A stretch of DNA of 35,686 bases from Poteriospumella lacustris (GCA_008000375.1 SMOI01000319.1:1-35686); one strand, 5' to 3'. Numbered from the stretch's first letter, positions 9,054 through 19,165 are shown. The notes: generated from the sequence alone by a model not told the origin. Numbers and translations: made by a program.

Positions 9054-10407
9054 CTACGTTGAGCTCTTGACGATAGAAGAGAGGAGCGAAGGGCGTCTCA
9101 GCAGGAGGTCGACAAAGTCTTCCAGGAACAAACTTTGGAACGTCATTTGAGGGGAATAGGATCTCTGTGGACCGCACACAAGGCGTTCTAGTGTTGAAAA
9201 GTACGGATGAAACATGTATCGGCCTGTTTCGTGACAATGGGTCTGGTAGAACACATGCTGATACAGCGCTTCTCGGATCTACAAAACAAACCGTCAGCGA
9301 AACCCACTAAACTATCGCGGAAATAATTACCTTTGGGTGAGCAAGACATCGCTGCCATAGACGCAGAATGGGTTCAAAGCGAGACTTCTGTCGGCGATGG
9401 TCAGTGGAATGATCCCTGGCCATGGTGCCGGACAGTTCGACGTCACCGTCCTCCGCTGCATCTTGTGATACCTCACTCCCTGTTGGGGTGGACACTACCG
9501 ATTCGCTCGCAGTTGAGTTCGAGTGCTGGTAATCCCCTGTTGTAAGTTGGCTGCTGTCGGTGTCTGTCCACGATCCGGCCCTTGGCCGCTTCAGTCGCGG
9601 CCGAGATGACAGCTTCGACCGAAATTCGTATATTTCCATGAACTCCTCGAGAAGCACAAAGGACCAAGACTGACAAAACTGGTCTTCTTCGCCTTCTTCG
9701 CCCAGCTGCAAATCAAAGTAGTTCGTTTCCCCCACTGAGAATCGGTACTCGACTTGCAACAACCGTCGCAGCTGTTCGTAGGCCCGCTGCCATGACGAGT
9801 GAAACGTTCGCGCGTACTCAAGGCCTCGGGGATCTAGAATCAAAGCAGTGTTATTCGTCCCATCGATAAACACCATGACAAAATGCGTGAGCGTTTCATG
9901 CTCGCCAGGAAGCGTCAGCGCAGGGTACTTCCACGTTGCTATTGCGCGCATCTCGTTGTCCGCAGCGATGCTGCACGCCCTCCTCAGAGAAGAAAGCTGA
10001 TCATCGATTGCAACCCCTGTTGCATCATTGTAGATGAAAGGAAATGGGACCTCCAGGATTGATTGCACAATGGTTCGGCGAATAGAGGAGTCGCCCAACA
10101 CTGTTTTGAAGACCTCGACCAAGTGGTAATGATCGTAATTCGCGTCACTCAAAAAGGATTCCCAAAAGTGACCGTCAATCCAGTAACCGCTTGTTTCTGT
10201 TATGCCCCCTTCATGGGTGCGACCTTCGTCCAAAATAGACACATATATGCCGTCTTCTTCGGCGTAGCCACCATCTTCCCCTGTGTCGGCTGAGAAATAC
10301 AACTTTTCAAATATCAGCATCGATCGACTCTTTACCTCCGCGATGCGCGTAGGAAGGATAATGTCTTTGTGGGTATTCTGCCAACGTGAGGGTGCACCAA
10401 TGCGCAT
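9054..10407 (-). CDS. Unknown protein with possible Ulp1/adenain-like cysteine-protease core
   Basis: Two exons, 9331-10407 and 9054-9278, linked by a 52-bp GT-AG intron, give 433 residues from the first ATG. An open frame without ATG continues to about 10482, so an upstream exon is possible. Residues about 170-255 carry an ordered His-Asp-Gln-Cys set: H175 in LTHFVMVFIDG, D192 in ALILDPRG, Q234 in FDLQLG and C245 in EEDQFCQSWSF. This order and spacing resembles the C48/adenain clan of cysteine proteases, which cut SUMO-like tags or viral polyproteins. Residues about 265-345 are Ser/Thr-rich and probably disordered. Exon 2 adds a Tyr/His-rich region (QHVFYQTHCHETGRY) that I do not recognise. 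The family assignment rests on four residues and local hydrophobic pattern, so it is tentative. Confidence 0.5.
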
Positions 10408-10802
10408 GTCGATTCCACTTCGAATCGTCGGTAGATTTGATTTCACTTGAATCGTCGGCCAAAACAACAGAAATAGGTGCACAAAAATGTAACGGCTGGT
10501 ACTTATTTCCGAACAGATACCTAGCTAGTGTTGACGTTTAGGCCAAGCCCACAGTACAGCAGACGTCTTGGGAAGTTGGGCAGCCAGCGTCGGTGCCCAA
10601 AGAAGAAATAAATAGTTTTAGACTACCGACTACTTGCAGACTTTCGGAATTCGGTGGAGAACAGAGCGTTGCCAGAAAAGACATAGCACAGGAACTCAGG
10701 ACACCTTCGAAGGTGTTGATCTGCTGGGCAATAAATATTGAAATCAGTTGGCAGTTAGAACGTTGACACCACTTTTGTCATCTGCAATCCGGGCTTGTGG
10801 TA
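10408..10802. promoter_or_regulatory. Divergent intergenic region, protease-like gene / F-box gene
   Basis: 395 bp between two divergent start codons. It contains AT-rich patches (AAATAAATAG near 10605, CAATAAATATTG near 10730) but no element I can name. Part of it may be coding if the protease-like gene has an extra 5' exon. Confidence 0.4.
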
Positions 10803-13217
10803 ATGCTTACAGCGGTGCAGGAACTCGTTTCACGGATTTCTTCGATTTTTAAATGTGTCGATATTCCCTGGATGGAAACATGTTTGGTTCTTGTTCTCGC
10901 TCTAATCACGGTGTATCGAAAACAGCTGAGCACGAACGATGAATATCGGGAATCGAACCGCACGAGGAAAGCTCTATCGGGCGACTGCTCTTCCAACGAC
11001 GAAGAAATCAATGACGTCCCGGAGGAAGAAACCCTCTCTTCGATGGATGTGAGTGTGTCGATGTCATCGTCGGCCTCGAAGCCAAAGCTCGGCCTCGCAG
11101 CTCCGACAGAACCTGAATCATGTGTTCGTCTCTCTGGTCGTCAGACATTTCCGGACCTTTCAATGGATATTCTGTTTGTGATAGCTGAGTATCTTGACAG
11201 TGGGAGCATCATACGTTTGTCAATGTGCAACCGCTTTCTGCGGGAAGCGATGCTGTGCGACAGGCTGTGGCAGCAGTTGTTCCGACTTGCTTTTGGGGAC
11301 TTACTGAGGACCCCGTACGTTCTCGAGATTCTCCGAGCCAGAAACCTGTCCATTTCTGATCCAGCTACTCAGAATGAGAAGTTGCACCTGGCTGCGGTGC
11401 GGGCGGGAGGCTGGCTGCGATTTTGCTTGGTTTGGGAGGTGCAGTGGCAGGACTGGCTCTGTGCCGGCCTGTGTACGAATGAACGAGCCGTGTTGGCCTT
11501 TGAAGATCGTCTGTTCGATGTTACCAGATTTCTTTCGCAGCACCCAGGGTCGCCAGAGACGTTGGCGGAGCACTGCGGTGGTGAAGTCTCCGACGTGTAC
11601 GCCGAGATTGGCCACTCCACGGTGGCGCACAGCCTGCGCGATTCGTACCTCGTTTTCGATGCGCAAAGTGTATGCCGCAGGTCCCCTTCAAGATCGGCCA
11701 GCGAGTCTCTTAGAGATGAGTTTCGCCAGCGGCAGTACGAGTTGTCGGAAACTCGTCGCTTGTCGCTGTTCACGTTACAAAACGACGAAACGCTGACCAC
11801 GCAGCTTCGTGTGCTGCAAGGGGACGCAGAGACGGACGGTGCGCTCACGTTGGATCGAGATCCTCCCACGAGTATGTCTGATGTGTGGCTCACCACCGAC
11901 GAAGAATCTGAGGGGGAAGAGCAGGCGGCTGCGGAAGATACTGACGACGCGGAGAGCAGTGACGAGTCGCTGAGCGAGCAAACCACTCGCCAGGACGGCC
12001 ACGACTCCGATTTCGGCACCCAACCTCTTGAAAAGAGGCTACGGAATTGGCACCGAAGGTTTAACGTGCGCGGACAGAAGTTAGTGCGGAGTCTCCGGTA
12101 CTGGGACGAGGCGCGCTGCCGGTCGCTGCCGCCCACTGATTTTGCGGGAATCCTGCGGGTCGCACACACACATTGGCACCTGCATCCCATGCAGCGAATG
12201 ATGGCGCAACCTGTGTCTTTGATAGCAAGCGCGGTCCATGCTGTTGCGCAGGCGATGGACCTGGATCTGCATCCTCTGCTGCACGTTGTCGCAGCTGCGT
12301 CGGAGCACGTCGAAGACGACGATGCGCCTGCGCCGGCTGTTCCGGCTGTTGGCGCTGGGGCTGCACCCGCTGCAAACGTAGTACCCAGCTCTCCTGCTCA
12401 GCCAAATCTGGGGAACCACTCGCTACAGACCACTGCGCTATCTGCTGAAGATCGTCCCCTGAGAGAGGGTGGCGAAGTCGCAGTGGATCCGACAGCGCGG
12501 GGCCCAGCTCTGCTTCCCTTTTTGCCGCTTCGTGTCGCGGTTCAGCAGGGCTCTCAAGCAACATGTCGCCACGAAGGAAACGGGCGCGTGTTTTTCGATC
12601 CGCTTTGTTGGCGCTGGACGCTGTGGTTTTCGTGTTGTGGGCGATGCTTCGTGCTGCCACCGTTGCGATGTGCTCTTCGCTCTGCTGCCGCGCCGCTCGC
12701 GGTAGAGTCCATGGAGACTGAAGAACAAGGTGTCCGCGTCGCCGGCAGTGGAGCTGAGAGTGGCATCGCCATCGAAGAGGACGGAGAGGAGGTCATGCCG
12801 GGCATCTCCGCCAAGTTTTTGGCCGGTTCAGCGGCGGGGGCGCAGCTCATGAATGGCGCCGCAGCTGCGCCGGACGCAGCGGCTGAAGTCGAAGAGCCTG
12901 TTGAGGGAGAGGCCCCGTTTGGCGCAAGCCGCTCAGCTAGCCTCACGAGCCTGACCAGTCTGACCAGTCTGGCCAGTCTGAGCAGCGTCCCTGGCTTGTC
13001 GCAGTCCGTCGCATTGACTCGCCGGGTGTCCGATGCCCTTTCGCGGTCGGCGTCGTTCACGATCAACGGACTGACCCAGCAGCTGGGTGCGGTGCTGCAG
13101 AACTCCTCGTCGGGCCCGGTCGGCGAGACGCGTCAGCGGAGGCTTCTGCGGAGGCTTCAGAAGGAGCCGCTCGTCGCCCTGACACTCCCACCGCTTCCGC
13201 CGGCGTCCGCCGCCTGA
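10803..13217 (+). CDS. Membrane-anchored F-box protein with cytochrome b5-like heme domain
   Basis: Single-exon protein of 804 residues from the first ATG. One hydrophobic helix near residues 23-40 (METCLVLVLALITVY) is followed by an acidic, Ser-rich linker. Residues about 113-160 (FPDLSMDILFVIAEYLD...RFLREAMLCDRLWQQLF) match the F-box, which binds Skp1 in SCF ubiquitin ligases. Residues about 225-285 match a cytochrome b5 domain: LFDVTRFLSQHPGS, then EHCGGEVSDVYAEIGHST. Both axial heme ligands, His of HPG and His of GHS, are kept. The rest is low-complexity: an acidic block around residue 370, Ala/Pro-rich segments, and a Ser-Leu-Thr repeat (about residues 715-730) coded by a 12-bp repeat. 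The C-terminal third could hide unrecognised introns. F-box proteins normally recruit substrates; heme binding here could sense redox state, oxygen or heme (inference). Confidence 0.78.
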   Translation: MLTAVQELVSRISSIFKCVDIPWMETCLVLVLALITVYRKQLSTNDEYRESNRTRKALSGDCSSNDEEINDVPEEETLSSMDVSVSMSSSASKPKLGLAAPTEPESCVRLSGRQTFPDLSMDILFVIAEYLDSGSIIRLSMCNRFLREAMLCDRLWQQLFRLAFGDLLRTPYVLEILRARNLSISDPATQNEKLHLAAVRAGGWLRFCLVWEVQWQDWLCAGLCTNERAVLAFEDRLFDVTRFLSQHPGSPETLAEHCGGEVSDVYAEIGHSTVAHSLRDSYLVFDAQSVCRRSPSRSASESLRDEFRQRQYELSETRRLSLFTLQNDETLTTQLRVLQGDAETDGALTLDRDPPTSMSDVWLTTDEESEGEEQAAAEDTDDAESSDESLSEQTTRQDGHDSDFGTQPLEKRLRNWHRRFNVRGQKLVRSLRYWDEARCRSLPPTDFAGILRVAHTHWHLHPMQRMMAQPVSLIASAVHAVAQAMDLDLHPLLHVVAAASEHVEDDDAPAPAVPAVGAGAAPAANVVPSSPAQPNLGNHSLQTTALSAEDRPLREGGEVAVDPTARGPALLPFLPLRVAVQQGSQATCRHEGNGRVFFDPLCWRWTLWFSCCGRCFVLPPLRCALRSAAAPLAVESMETEEQGVRVAGSGAESGIAIEEDGEEVMPGISAKFLAGSAAGAQLMNGAAAAPDAAAEVEEPVEGEAPFGASRSASLTSLTSLTSLASLSSVPGLSQSVALTRRVSDALSRSASFTINGLTQQLGAVLQNSSSGPVGETRQRRLLRRLQKEPLVALTLPPLPPASAA

Positions 13218-13677
13218 GGATTCGGCTTCTCTCGCTGCTGTTGTCGTCGTCCGCACCGCCATTGCTCGCTCAGTAAAGACAGTAACGTTAATTAGTAATT
13301 GTGATTACCACGCGGACCCCGGCTGCGTGTGACGTGTGTCCCACACGACTTCACACAAACGGTAAACACGAACGAAAGAAACACGTATCGACGCCAAGAG
13401 CGACGAGAACTGCGGACCGAAGGGACAGGGCAAGGCGCAGTACGTCTGCAGCGCAGACCATAACGCACCGCACACCTGCGGCCATCGACCATGTGCCACT
13501 CGGCCACGTGGAGGCCACGAGCCGGGGCATAGACCACCGAGCAACTGCTGTGGCTCTCGGCAGCTTCTTTATACTATTGAGCGCAGGGGCCCACGGCCAC
13601 CTTGCACCGCGCCCAGCGCCAAAATAAAAAAAAAAGGACGTCTGCGACCGCGCAGGATACTAACGACGGGGACGAGA
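13218..13677. other. Convergent intergenic region with A-rich tract
   Basis: 460 bp between the stop codons of the F-box gene (+) and the TULIP-PqiA gene (-). An AATAAA followed by a run of A lies at about 13621-13636 and could serve as a poly(A) signal for the plus-strand gene; a T-rich run on the other strand mirrors it. No coding sequence is supported. Confidence 0.4.
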
Positions 13678-16600
13678 CTAGCACGTCAGCAGAGACGGCG
13701 GCGACAGCAAGAGCGGCTCCGCCGTGGACTCCGCAGCGTTAACACCCCGCCCCTCGCCTGGGGTCGCAGCGGTTGCGGCCGACTGTTGCTGGCTGTGAAG
13801 ACTGTACGGGAAGGGCAGTGGCGACAGCTGCGCCTGGTAGATGTCGGCGAAGTGCAGCGCGGGGCTCTGCGGAACTGGGCTGCGGACGTTCACCGCGTCG
13901 CTTGGGGAAGCGCCCTCTGTGGCGACAGCAGCCGCCGCGGAGGAGTCGTTCTCCGACACGAAGCGGACTGCGACGAGGCCGAGGCGCTGCAGCAGCAGCA
14001 GACAGCCCTGGCCGAAGGCTTGCGCAGTGCAGCGCTGGCGCAGCGCACGGAACCACGCGTGCTGCTGGCGGTGGCGCCGCAGCGACTGCAGCGCGCGCTC
14101 CTCGCGCTGCGCCCAGCGGGCGGATTTCTGGTTCGTCTCGCCCACCCGCTGGCCAGAGTCGCTGCCGCCGTCGCTGCGGCTGTGGCTGAAGCTGCGGCTG
14201 TGAACAGGCGGAGCCGACGCGGCAGCTTGCGACGGAGACAGCAACAGCGAGTTGTGCGCCGAGGAGAACGTGGACAGCAGCGGCCGCGACAGGTCCGACG
14301 CGGACTGCGCGTCGTCAGCGGCGTCGAGCGGTGGCTGCGCGCCGATGCCCAGAGCCAGCGCCTCCTCGTCCGCCAGCAGCCGCCGCTGGACCTCTTCGCC
14401 AGCGTCGCCCTTCAACAGCAGCGTCTCCGACAGGCGGCGGCCGTGAAGCTGCTCGTTGTGCACTTCTGCGAGGCGGCGCTTGATGGTCGCGTGTGCAGCC
14501 GCGAGCGAAGGCACGCCAAGCACGATGAGCAGCGCCGCCGCGAGGAAGAGCACCCAGGACGCGGTCTTCACGTAGGCCTGCACGTCGAAGCACTTGTCGT
14601 CGCCCTCGAGCTTCTCGTCGGCCGTTGGCTTCGCGAGCAGCTGGTTGATGCCGTCGCAGCTGTCGCCGACGATGAACGCGGCGAACTGCTGGATCTCCAG
14701 CAGCGCGGCCACGATGGACACGCAGAACACGTCGAGCGTGGACCACGCGTTCAGCACCTCGCTGAGCACGTGCAGCTGACGCTGACTGCGCAGGGTGAGC
14801 GGCACCAGCCACAGCACGACCAGCGACAGCAGAAAGGCCAGCGGCATCGCCACGCCGAAGAGGAAGTACGACGCCTGCAGCCAGCGAATGGCGAACGAGT
14901 TCGGCACGCCCGAGTGCGCCGGCAGCGACGTGCCCACCGACACGTACGAGTAGTCGACGTAGGCCGCCGACTTCAGCATGTAGCCCGTCAGGCCCTCGAA
15001 GTGGAAGCCCATCGTGGGCAGCCACACGCCGGCCAGCAACGCGAAGATCGACGCCGCAAGAATCAGCGCGATCGTCCACGTGCCCACGAGCGTGATGCGC
15101 ACCTCCTGCGTGAGCAGCGCCTCGACGAAGTACTTGCCACCGCGGCGATGGTCCTTGGCCTGCGACGAGGACGACTCCGCACGGCGCCGGCTCGTAGGCG
15201 CAACGGAAGCGGCGTTCGGCGTTGAGCGCGACGACGGCGCGCGACGTCGCAGGCCACTGGCACCGCGCGCGTCGGCATCCGCCGCATCGAAAGCGAGCGA
15301 CATGGCACCGACGCCGAGCGTTGGCGTCTGCGGCGCCACCGTCGACTCCAACGCCTCCGACTGAGCGGCGCCTGCAGCGACCTGCGCTTCGGCCGCGAGC
15401 TGGGCCAGCTCCTCCTGCTCGACGCGGCGGAGCAGCTCGAGCTCTTCCTGCTTGTCCCAGTCGACCAGCTCCACAAAGAACGGCGCCTGGACCAGCGCCT
15501 CGCGCGGCTGGGTGCGCTGCTCCTCCGCCGTCAGCGCGGGGAGTTTCGGTTCGGTGACGAGGCGGTGGCACGCGAGAATCGTGTGTCCCAGGCCCAGCGA
15601 GACCATCGTCGCGAGCAGGAACGAGTAGAAGCCCCACGCGGGCTTGACGGTGACGGTGACCACCATGACCTCCGGGTACACGACGAGCTCGAAGTAGAAG
15701 GCGCACAGCATGAGCACCATGACGAAGAAGTCCACCAGCGACCACTTGCCCAGCATGTCCAGCACCACCAGCATCGACTCGCGACGCTCCTTCGTCAGCA
15801 GCCCCGGCGGGACCACCCACGCCGACAGCATCACCATCAGCTTCACGTACGGCCAGGCGCCAGAGAAGAACGCGATGAGCACGGCCAGCGGGTAGACGCC
15901 CGCCGCCCACATGTCGTGCACCGTCGAGCCGAGGCCGAAGTCGAAGATGGAGCCCACGTCGTGCACCGTCGTCCCTGTCGTGACGGAGACCATCACCGAG
16001 ACTGCGTCGGCGCTGATGTTCGACTGGATGAACAGCACGATGTTGCCCAGGACGACCAGCGGCAGACAGTACCGGATGAGCGCCGGGATGCGGCGGTGGA
16101 ACAACAGCGCGTCGGCGCAGCGCCAGCGGTGCCAGTAGAGCGACATTTGCCCGCGCAGAGTGCCGTCGTGCGCCAGACTCTCCGCGATGAGGCTGTCGCG
16201 GTCGAACTCGTCCTCGTCGACCTCGCTCTCGTAGTCCAGCAGCGCCGCCCCGTAGTCGAGACAACGCAGACGCCATGGGGTGCCGCTAAGAGAGCCCTTT
16301 CCGTGCGGGTGCGACGAGCCCCAGTAGTTGTACGCCAGCAGCAGCGCCGCGAGACAGGCCGTGCAGGCGACGCAGAGCACGAAGAGCTCCCACTGCCAGC
16401 TGAGCGCGCCCAGGAACAAGTCTTTGCCGCCCGACGACGAGCCGTCGGTGTCCACGTCGACCGCCGGCTTCACGCCGCCGTTGGCGCACGTGGCCGCCGC
16501 CGACTGCAGACTGGTCTCCATGTTCGCGTTGTGGCGCGCGAGGTGGACCGGCTCCGTCAGAAACGCCAGCAGCGCGGAAAGGCCGCCGGTGATGTTGCGC

Positions 16601-18633
16601 GTGGCCTGCACGCCCTGCGAGACGGTGGAGATGGACAGCTGCGCGGACGACAGCGTCAGCGACGCGTTCTGCAGCGAAGCGTTCTGAATCGTGGCAGGGA
16701 AGCAGCCCGTTTCCGACAGCTGCTTCTGCTGCAAGTCGCGCACTTTGTTGAAGTCCCACGCCAGCAGCGACGTCAGCGACAGGAAGAGGTTGTCCAGCGC
16801 GATGCTCACGCGGTACGACGACAGCGAGCGCGCGAGCGACGCCGACAGCGACATCGCGATGCTGTCGATCAGCGCGCGAGAGCCGGAGATCGTCACCGTC
16901 AGCGGGTTGCAGAGGCTGGGGTCGCAGAACCCGAGACCCAGCGCGCTCGTGAGCTCGTAGACGGCGGAGGCAGCGGAATCCGTCGCGAGCGGCGCGAGGA
17001 GGCTGAACGCGTAGAACGAATTCAGTCCCGAGACCGCCACGTTGATGAAACGCGTCTCCACGCTGATCGATCCAGTGCCGCGCGTGGCGCAGCTGAGAAT
17101 CTTGTTCACGCCGACGGGGCCCAGGTACTCGTTCAGCAGCCCGTTGAGGATGGTCACGACCTTCGAGTAGCGCCAGTCGATGAGGTTGGTCTCGTCGTTG
17201 TACGGGTAGTGCGACAGACACGGCTGCTCTGAGCGGATCTGTAGCAGCGCGGTGGACAACTCCTGGTTGATCTTGTTGCGCACTGGGCCCTGCACGGCAC
17301 CGTGCAGCACGTCCTGCACCAGTTGGTTGAAGCCGGCGGGGCTCAAGAGCAGCAAGAGGGCGTTGTCGATCAGGGCCGCGATGTCACCCTCCAACGCACC
17401 GGCGTTGCCAGAGACCTCTTGAATGGACACTTTGGCCGGGTTGAGGTGCAGGTCGAAGTTGGGGATAGAGATCTCGGCCAAGGGCTGCACCCAGCAGCCC
17501 AGATTCGACAGCTGGTCCAGGTACATCGACTGCAGAAAGTGGTCGTCGAACGCCACGACCAAGTCGACAACCGCCGAGATGTCCTCCAGCGCGACACGGA
17601 GCTGGACAACTTCGTCGTACACGGCCACTTGGCCGTCGATCGTCTTCTGCACCTTCAGGCGCAGCGACACGTTGAGCGCCAGCTCCTCGAAGGCCAACGC
17701 CGACCGCATCGCCACTTTCGACTGAGCGAGCGGCTCGAGGATCTCCAGCCCTTGCAGAGTGTCCAGGCCCGCGAAGGAGAGGTCCGTCAAGGTCAACGAC
17801 AGGTCCTCCGACGAGAATAGCGGCACTGTTTCCGGCAACGCCACCTCCCAGGGCAGCAACTGAATCGCGTCGCTCACCGCTTCGTAGAGCGCGTCCCCAT
17901 CGTTGACCATGCAGCGCACGAAGTCGGGCAAGTTTGACAAGCCTCGAATTTTGTCCACCGCGTGGTGCACCTTCGGCACGACCGACTGGTTCCAGTCCAA
18001 ATAGCGGTCGCCGTAGTCGGGGTACGCTGCCGGCTGCGACGCCGCGATCTGCGCCAGCGCTGGATTCAACTCGTCGTTGACGAAATTGGTAACGTTCGTG
18101 ACGAGAAGAGCATTCAGTGCGACGCAAGTGCCCTTGTACACGACCTTCTCGATGATCGCGGAGATTTCGCCGGCGAACGCTTCGAGGACGGGGTCGCTGA
18201 AGTCGACGCCGACGTAAATCGACGACACGTTGCAGTGCTTCAGTCGCAACTGGTTGGCATACTCTCCTTTCTTGTGAATGAACAGGTCTGCATCGATTGT
18301 GGTGTCCTTGATGGCGATGCTCACTTCTCCAGGCAGCCGCCCGTACTTGGTTTTGGCGGCGCACGAGGTGCCCAACCCGTGCACACCGAAGCCCAAGGTG
18401 GTGGGGCTTTGGTAATACGAAGGGATGGAGGAGATTTGAACGCCATCGCAGGTGAAGTCCTCGATGCACAAGTCTTTGCCATTCGACAACGTGGCGCAGA
18501 AGTCAGGCAAATGGAACTCCAGCGAGTTCAAGTAGCACACCAGAGGATCGTCGCAAGTGGATTCCACAACTTCCCGAGCCACCACAATCGTTAGAAGAGC
18601 GGCAAAAATGATCAGCTGAGAGAAGAATGACAT
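13678..18633 (-). CDS. TULIP (BPI/LBP-like) lipid-binding domains fused to two PqiA-type membrane domains
   Basis: Single-exon protein of 1651 residues from the ATG at 18633, which places a signal peptide (MSFFSQLIIFAALLTIVVA) at the N terminus; the frame is open further upstream but without ATG. Residues about 20-330 and 330-700 are two extracytoplasmic beta/helix regions resembling the BPI/LBP fold (DLCIEDFTCDGVQISSI, then long amphipathic helices such as AFAGEISAIIEKVVYKG). A membrane helix follows near 745-768. Residues about 850-1025 and 1165-1390 are two multi-helix domains with PqiA features: WPYVKLMVMLSAWVVPP and LDMLGKWSLVDFFVMVLML in the first, LSEVLNAWSTLDVFCVS in the second. PqiA in bacteria is the inner-membrane partner of an MCE lipid tunnel; TULIP domains carry lipids across aqueous gaps. 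A role in inter-membrane lipid transfer is therefore inferred. The C-terminal 250 residues are mostly disordered and charged. Both halves are recognised by pattern only. Confidence 0.82.
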   Translation of the reverse strand: MSFFSQLIIFAALLTIVVAREVVESTCDDPLVCYLNSLEFHLPDFCATLSNGKDLCIEDFTCDGVQISSIPSYYQSPTTLGFGVHGLGTSCAAKTKYGRLPGEVSIAIKDTTIDADLFIHKKGEYANQLRLKHCNVSSIYVGVDFSDPVLEAFAGEISAIIEKVVYKGTCVALNALLVTNVTNFVNDELNPALAQIAASQPAAYPDYGDRYLDWNQSVVPKVHHAVDKIRGLSNLPDFVRCMVNDGDALYEAVSDAIQLLPWEVALPETVPLFSSEDLSLTLTDLSFAGLDTLQGLEILEPLAQSKVAMRSALAFEELALNVSLRLKVQKTIDGQVAVYDEVVQLRVALEDISAVVDLVVAFDDHFLQSMYLDQLSNLGCWVQPLAEISIPNFDLHLNPAKVSIQEVSGNAGALEGDIAALIDNALLLLLSPAGFNQLVQDVLHGAVQGPVRNKINQELSTALLQIRSEQPCLSHYPYNDETNLIDWRYSKVVTILNGLLNEYLGPVGVNKILSCATRGTGSISVETRFINVAVSGLNSFYAFSLLAPLATDSAASAVYELTSALGLGFCDPSLCNPLTVTISGSRALIDSIAMSLSASLARSLSSYRVSIALDNLFLSLTSLLAWDFNKVRDLQQKQLSETGCFPATIQNASLQNASLTLSSAQLSISTVSQGVQATRNITGGLSALLAFLTEPVHLARHNANMETSLQSAAATCANGGVKPAVDVDTDGSSSGGKDLFLGALSWQWELFVLCVACTACLAALLLAYNYWGSSHPHGKGSLSGTPWRLRCLDYGAALLDYESEVDEDEFDRDSLIAESLAHDGTLRGQMSLYWHRWRCADALLFHRRIPALIRYCLPLVVLGNIVLFIQSNISADAVSVMVSVTTGTTVHDVGSIFDFGLGSTVHDMWAAGVYPLAVLIAFFSGAWPYVKLMVMLSAWVVPPGLLTKERRESMLVVLDMLGKWSLVDFFVMVLMLCAFYFELVVYPEVMVVTVTVKPAWGFYSFLLATMVSLGLGHTILACHRLVTEPKLPALTAEEQRTQPREALVQAPFFVELVDWDKQEELELLRRVEQEELAQLAAEAQVAAGAAQSEALESTVAPQTPTLGVGAMSLAFDAADADARGASGLRRRAPSSRSTPNAASVAPTSRRRAESSSSQAKDHRRGGKYFVEALLTQEVRITLVGTWTIALILAASIFALLAGVWLPTMGFHFEGLTGYMLKSAAYVDYSYVSVGTSLPAHSGVPNSFAIRWLQASYFLFGVAMPLAFLLSLVVLWLVPLTLRSQRQLHVLSEVLNAWSTLDVFCVSIVAALLEIQQFAAFIVGDSCDGINQLLAKPTADEKLEGDDKCFDVQAYVKTASWVLFLAAALLIVLGVPSLAAAHATIKRRLAEVHNEQLHGRRLSETLLLKGDAGEEVQRRLLADEEALALGIGAQPPLDAADDAQSASDLSRPLLSTFSSAHNSLLLSPSQAAASAPPVHSRSFSHSRSDGGSDSGQRVGETNQKSARWAQREERALQSLRRHRQQHAWFRALRQRCTAQAFGQGCLLLLQRLGLVAVRFVSENDSSAAAAVATEGASPSDAVNVRSPVPQSPALHFADIYQAQLSPLPFPYSLHSQQQSAATAATPGEGRGVNAAESTAEPLLLSPPSLLTC

Positions 18634-19165
18634 GCTGGATTTCAAAGACGTGTGCAGCGCAAACAATGCAACCAACGGAAGTTGAAGTTAACAGGCGAGC
18701 TTGGATCGGCGGAAAATGTTCTGGCAACTCACGCCCTTCAGTCCACAAATTTAAACCAAAAAAACGTCCGCAAAATCACTGAAATTTCCACTGGAGGATT
18801 CGCCCGGTCAAATAGGATGTGAGAGACGGCGGTTTGCTCTTTGCTCTTCGCGGTTCAAGTGCCGACGACCGCCTCGTCCTCGGCGCGGTCGGCGGCGCGT
18901 GTCGCCGTGTCTCGCAGGGACGCGACATGATGACGACGATGAGATGACGACGACGACAACGACGTGAGCGTGGACTGCTGGGCCGCTCTCTGGATGCCTT
19001 CGTTCGTGGATCGTGTTCATCCATCTGAGGGCCTGACCGGTGATGCCTGATATCCACTATCGAACTGTCGACGTCCATCTAAAGCGGGTGACGGTCGCCC
19101 TTTACTGTCCAAATCTTCTCGCATCAAAGTCTCACAGCCGTTGACGCCTGTCAGATTCTCAAACG
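18634..19165. promoter_or_regulatory. Divergent promoter region, TULIP-PqiA / unknown membrane protein
   Basis: 532 bp between divergent start codons. It contains a GAC/GAT-rich run at 18928-18963 (ATGATGACGACGATGAGATGACGACG) like those upstream of other genes here, and no convincing exon. Confidence 0.5.

Noticed and set aside
10408-10482. Upstream extension of the protease-like gene
   Set aside because: The frame is open but has no ATG; it could be intron or 5' UTR, so the first ATG at 10407 was used.
14315-17232. Long open frames overlapping the TULIP-PqiA gene (653 codons minus frame, 555 and 479 codons plus frames)
   Set aside because: All are Arg/Ala/Gly/His-rich shadow frames in GC-rich DNA; the chosen frame has a signal peptide, membrane helices and conserved motifs.
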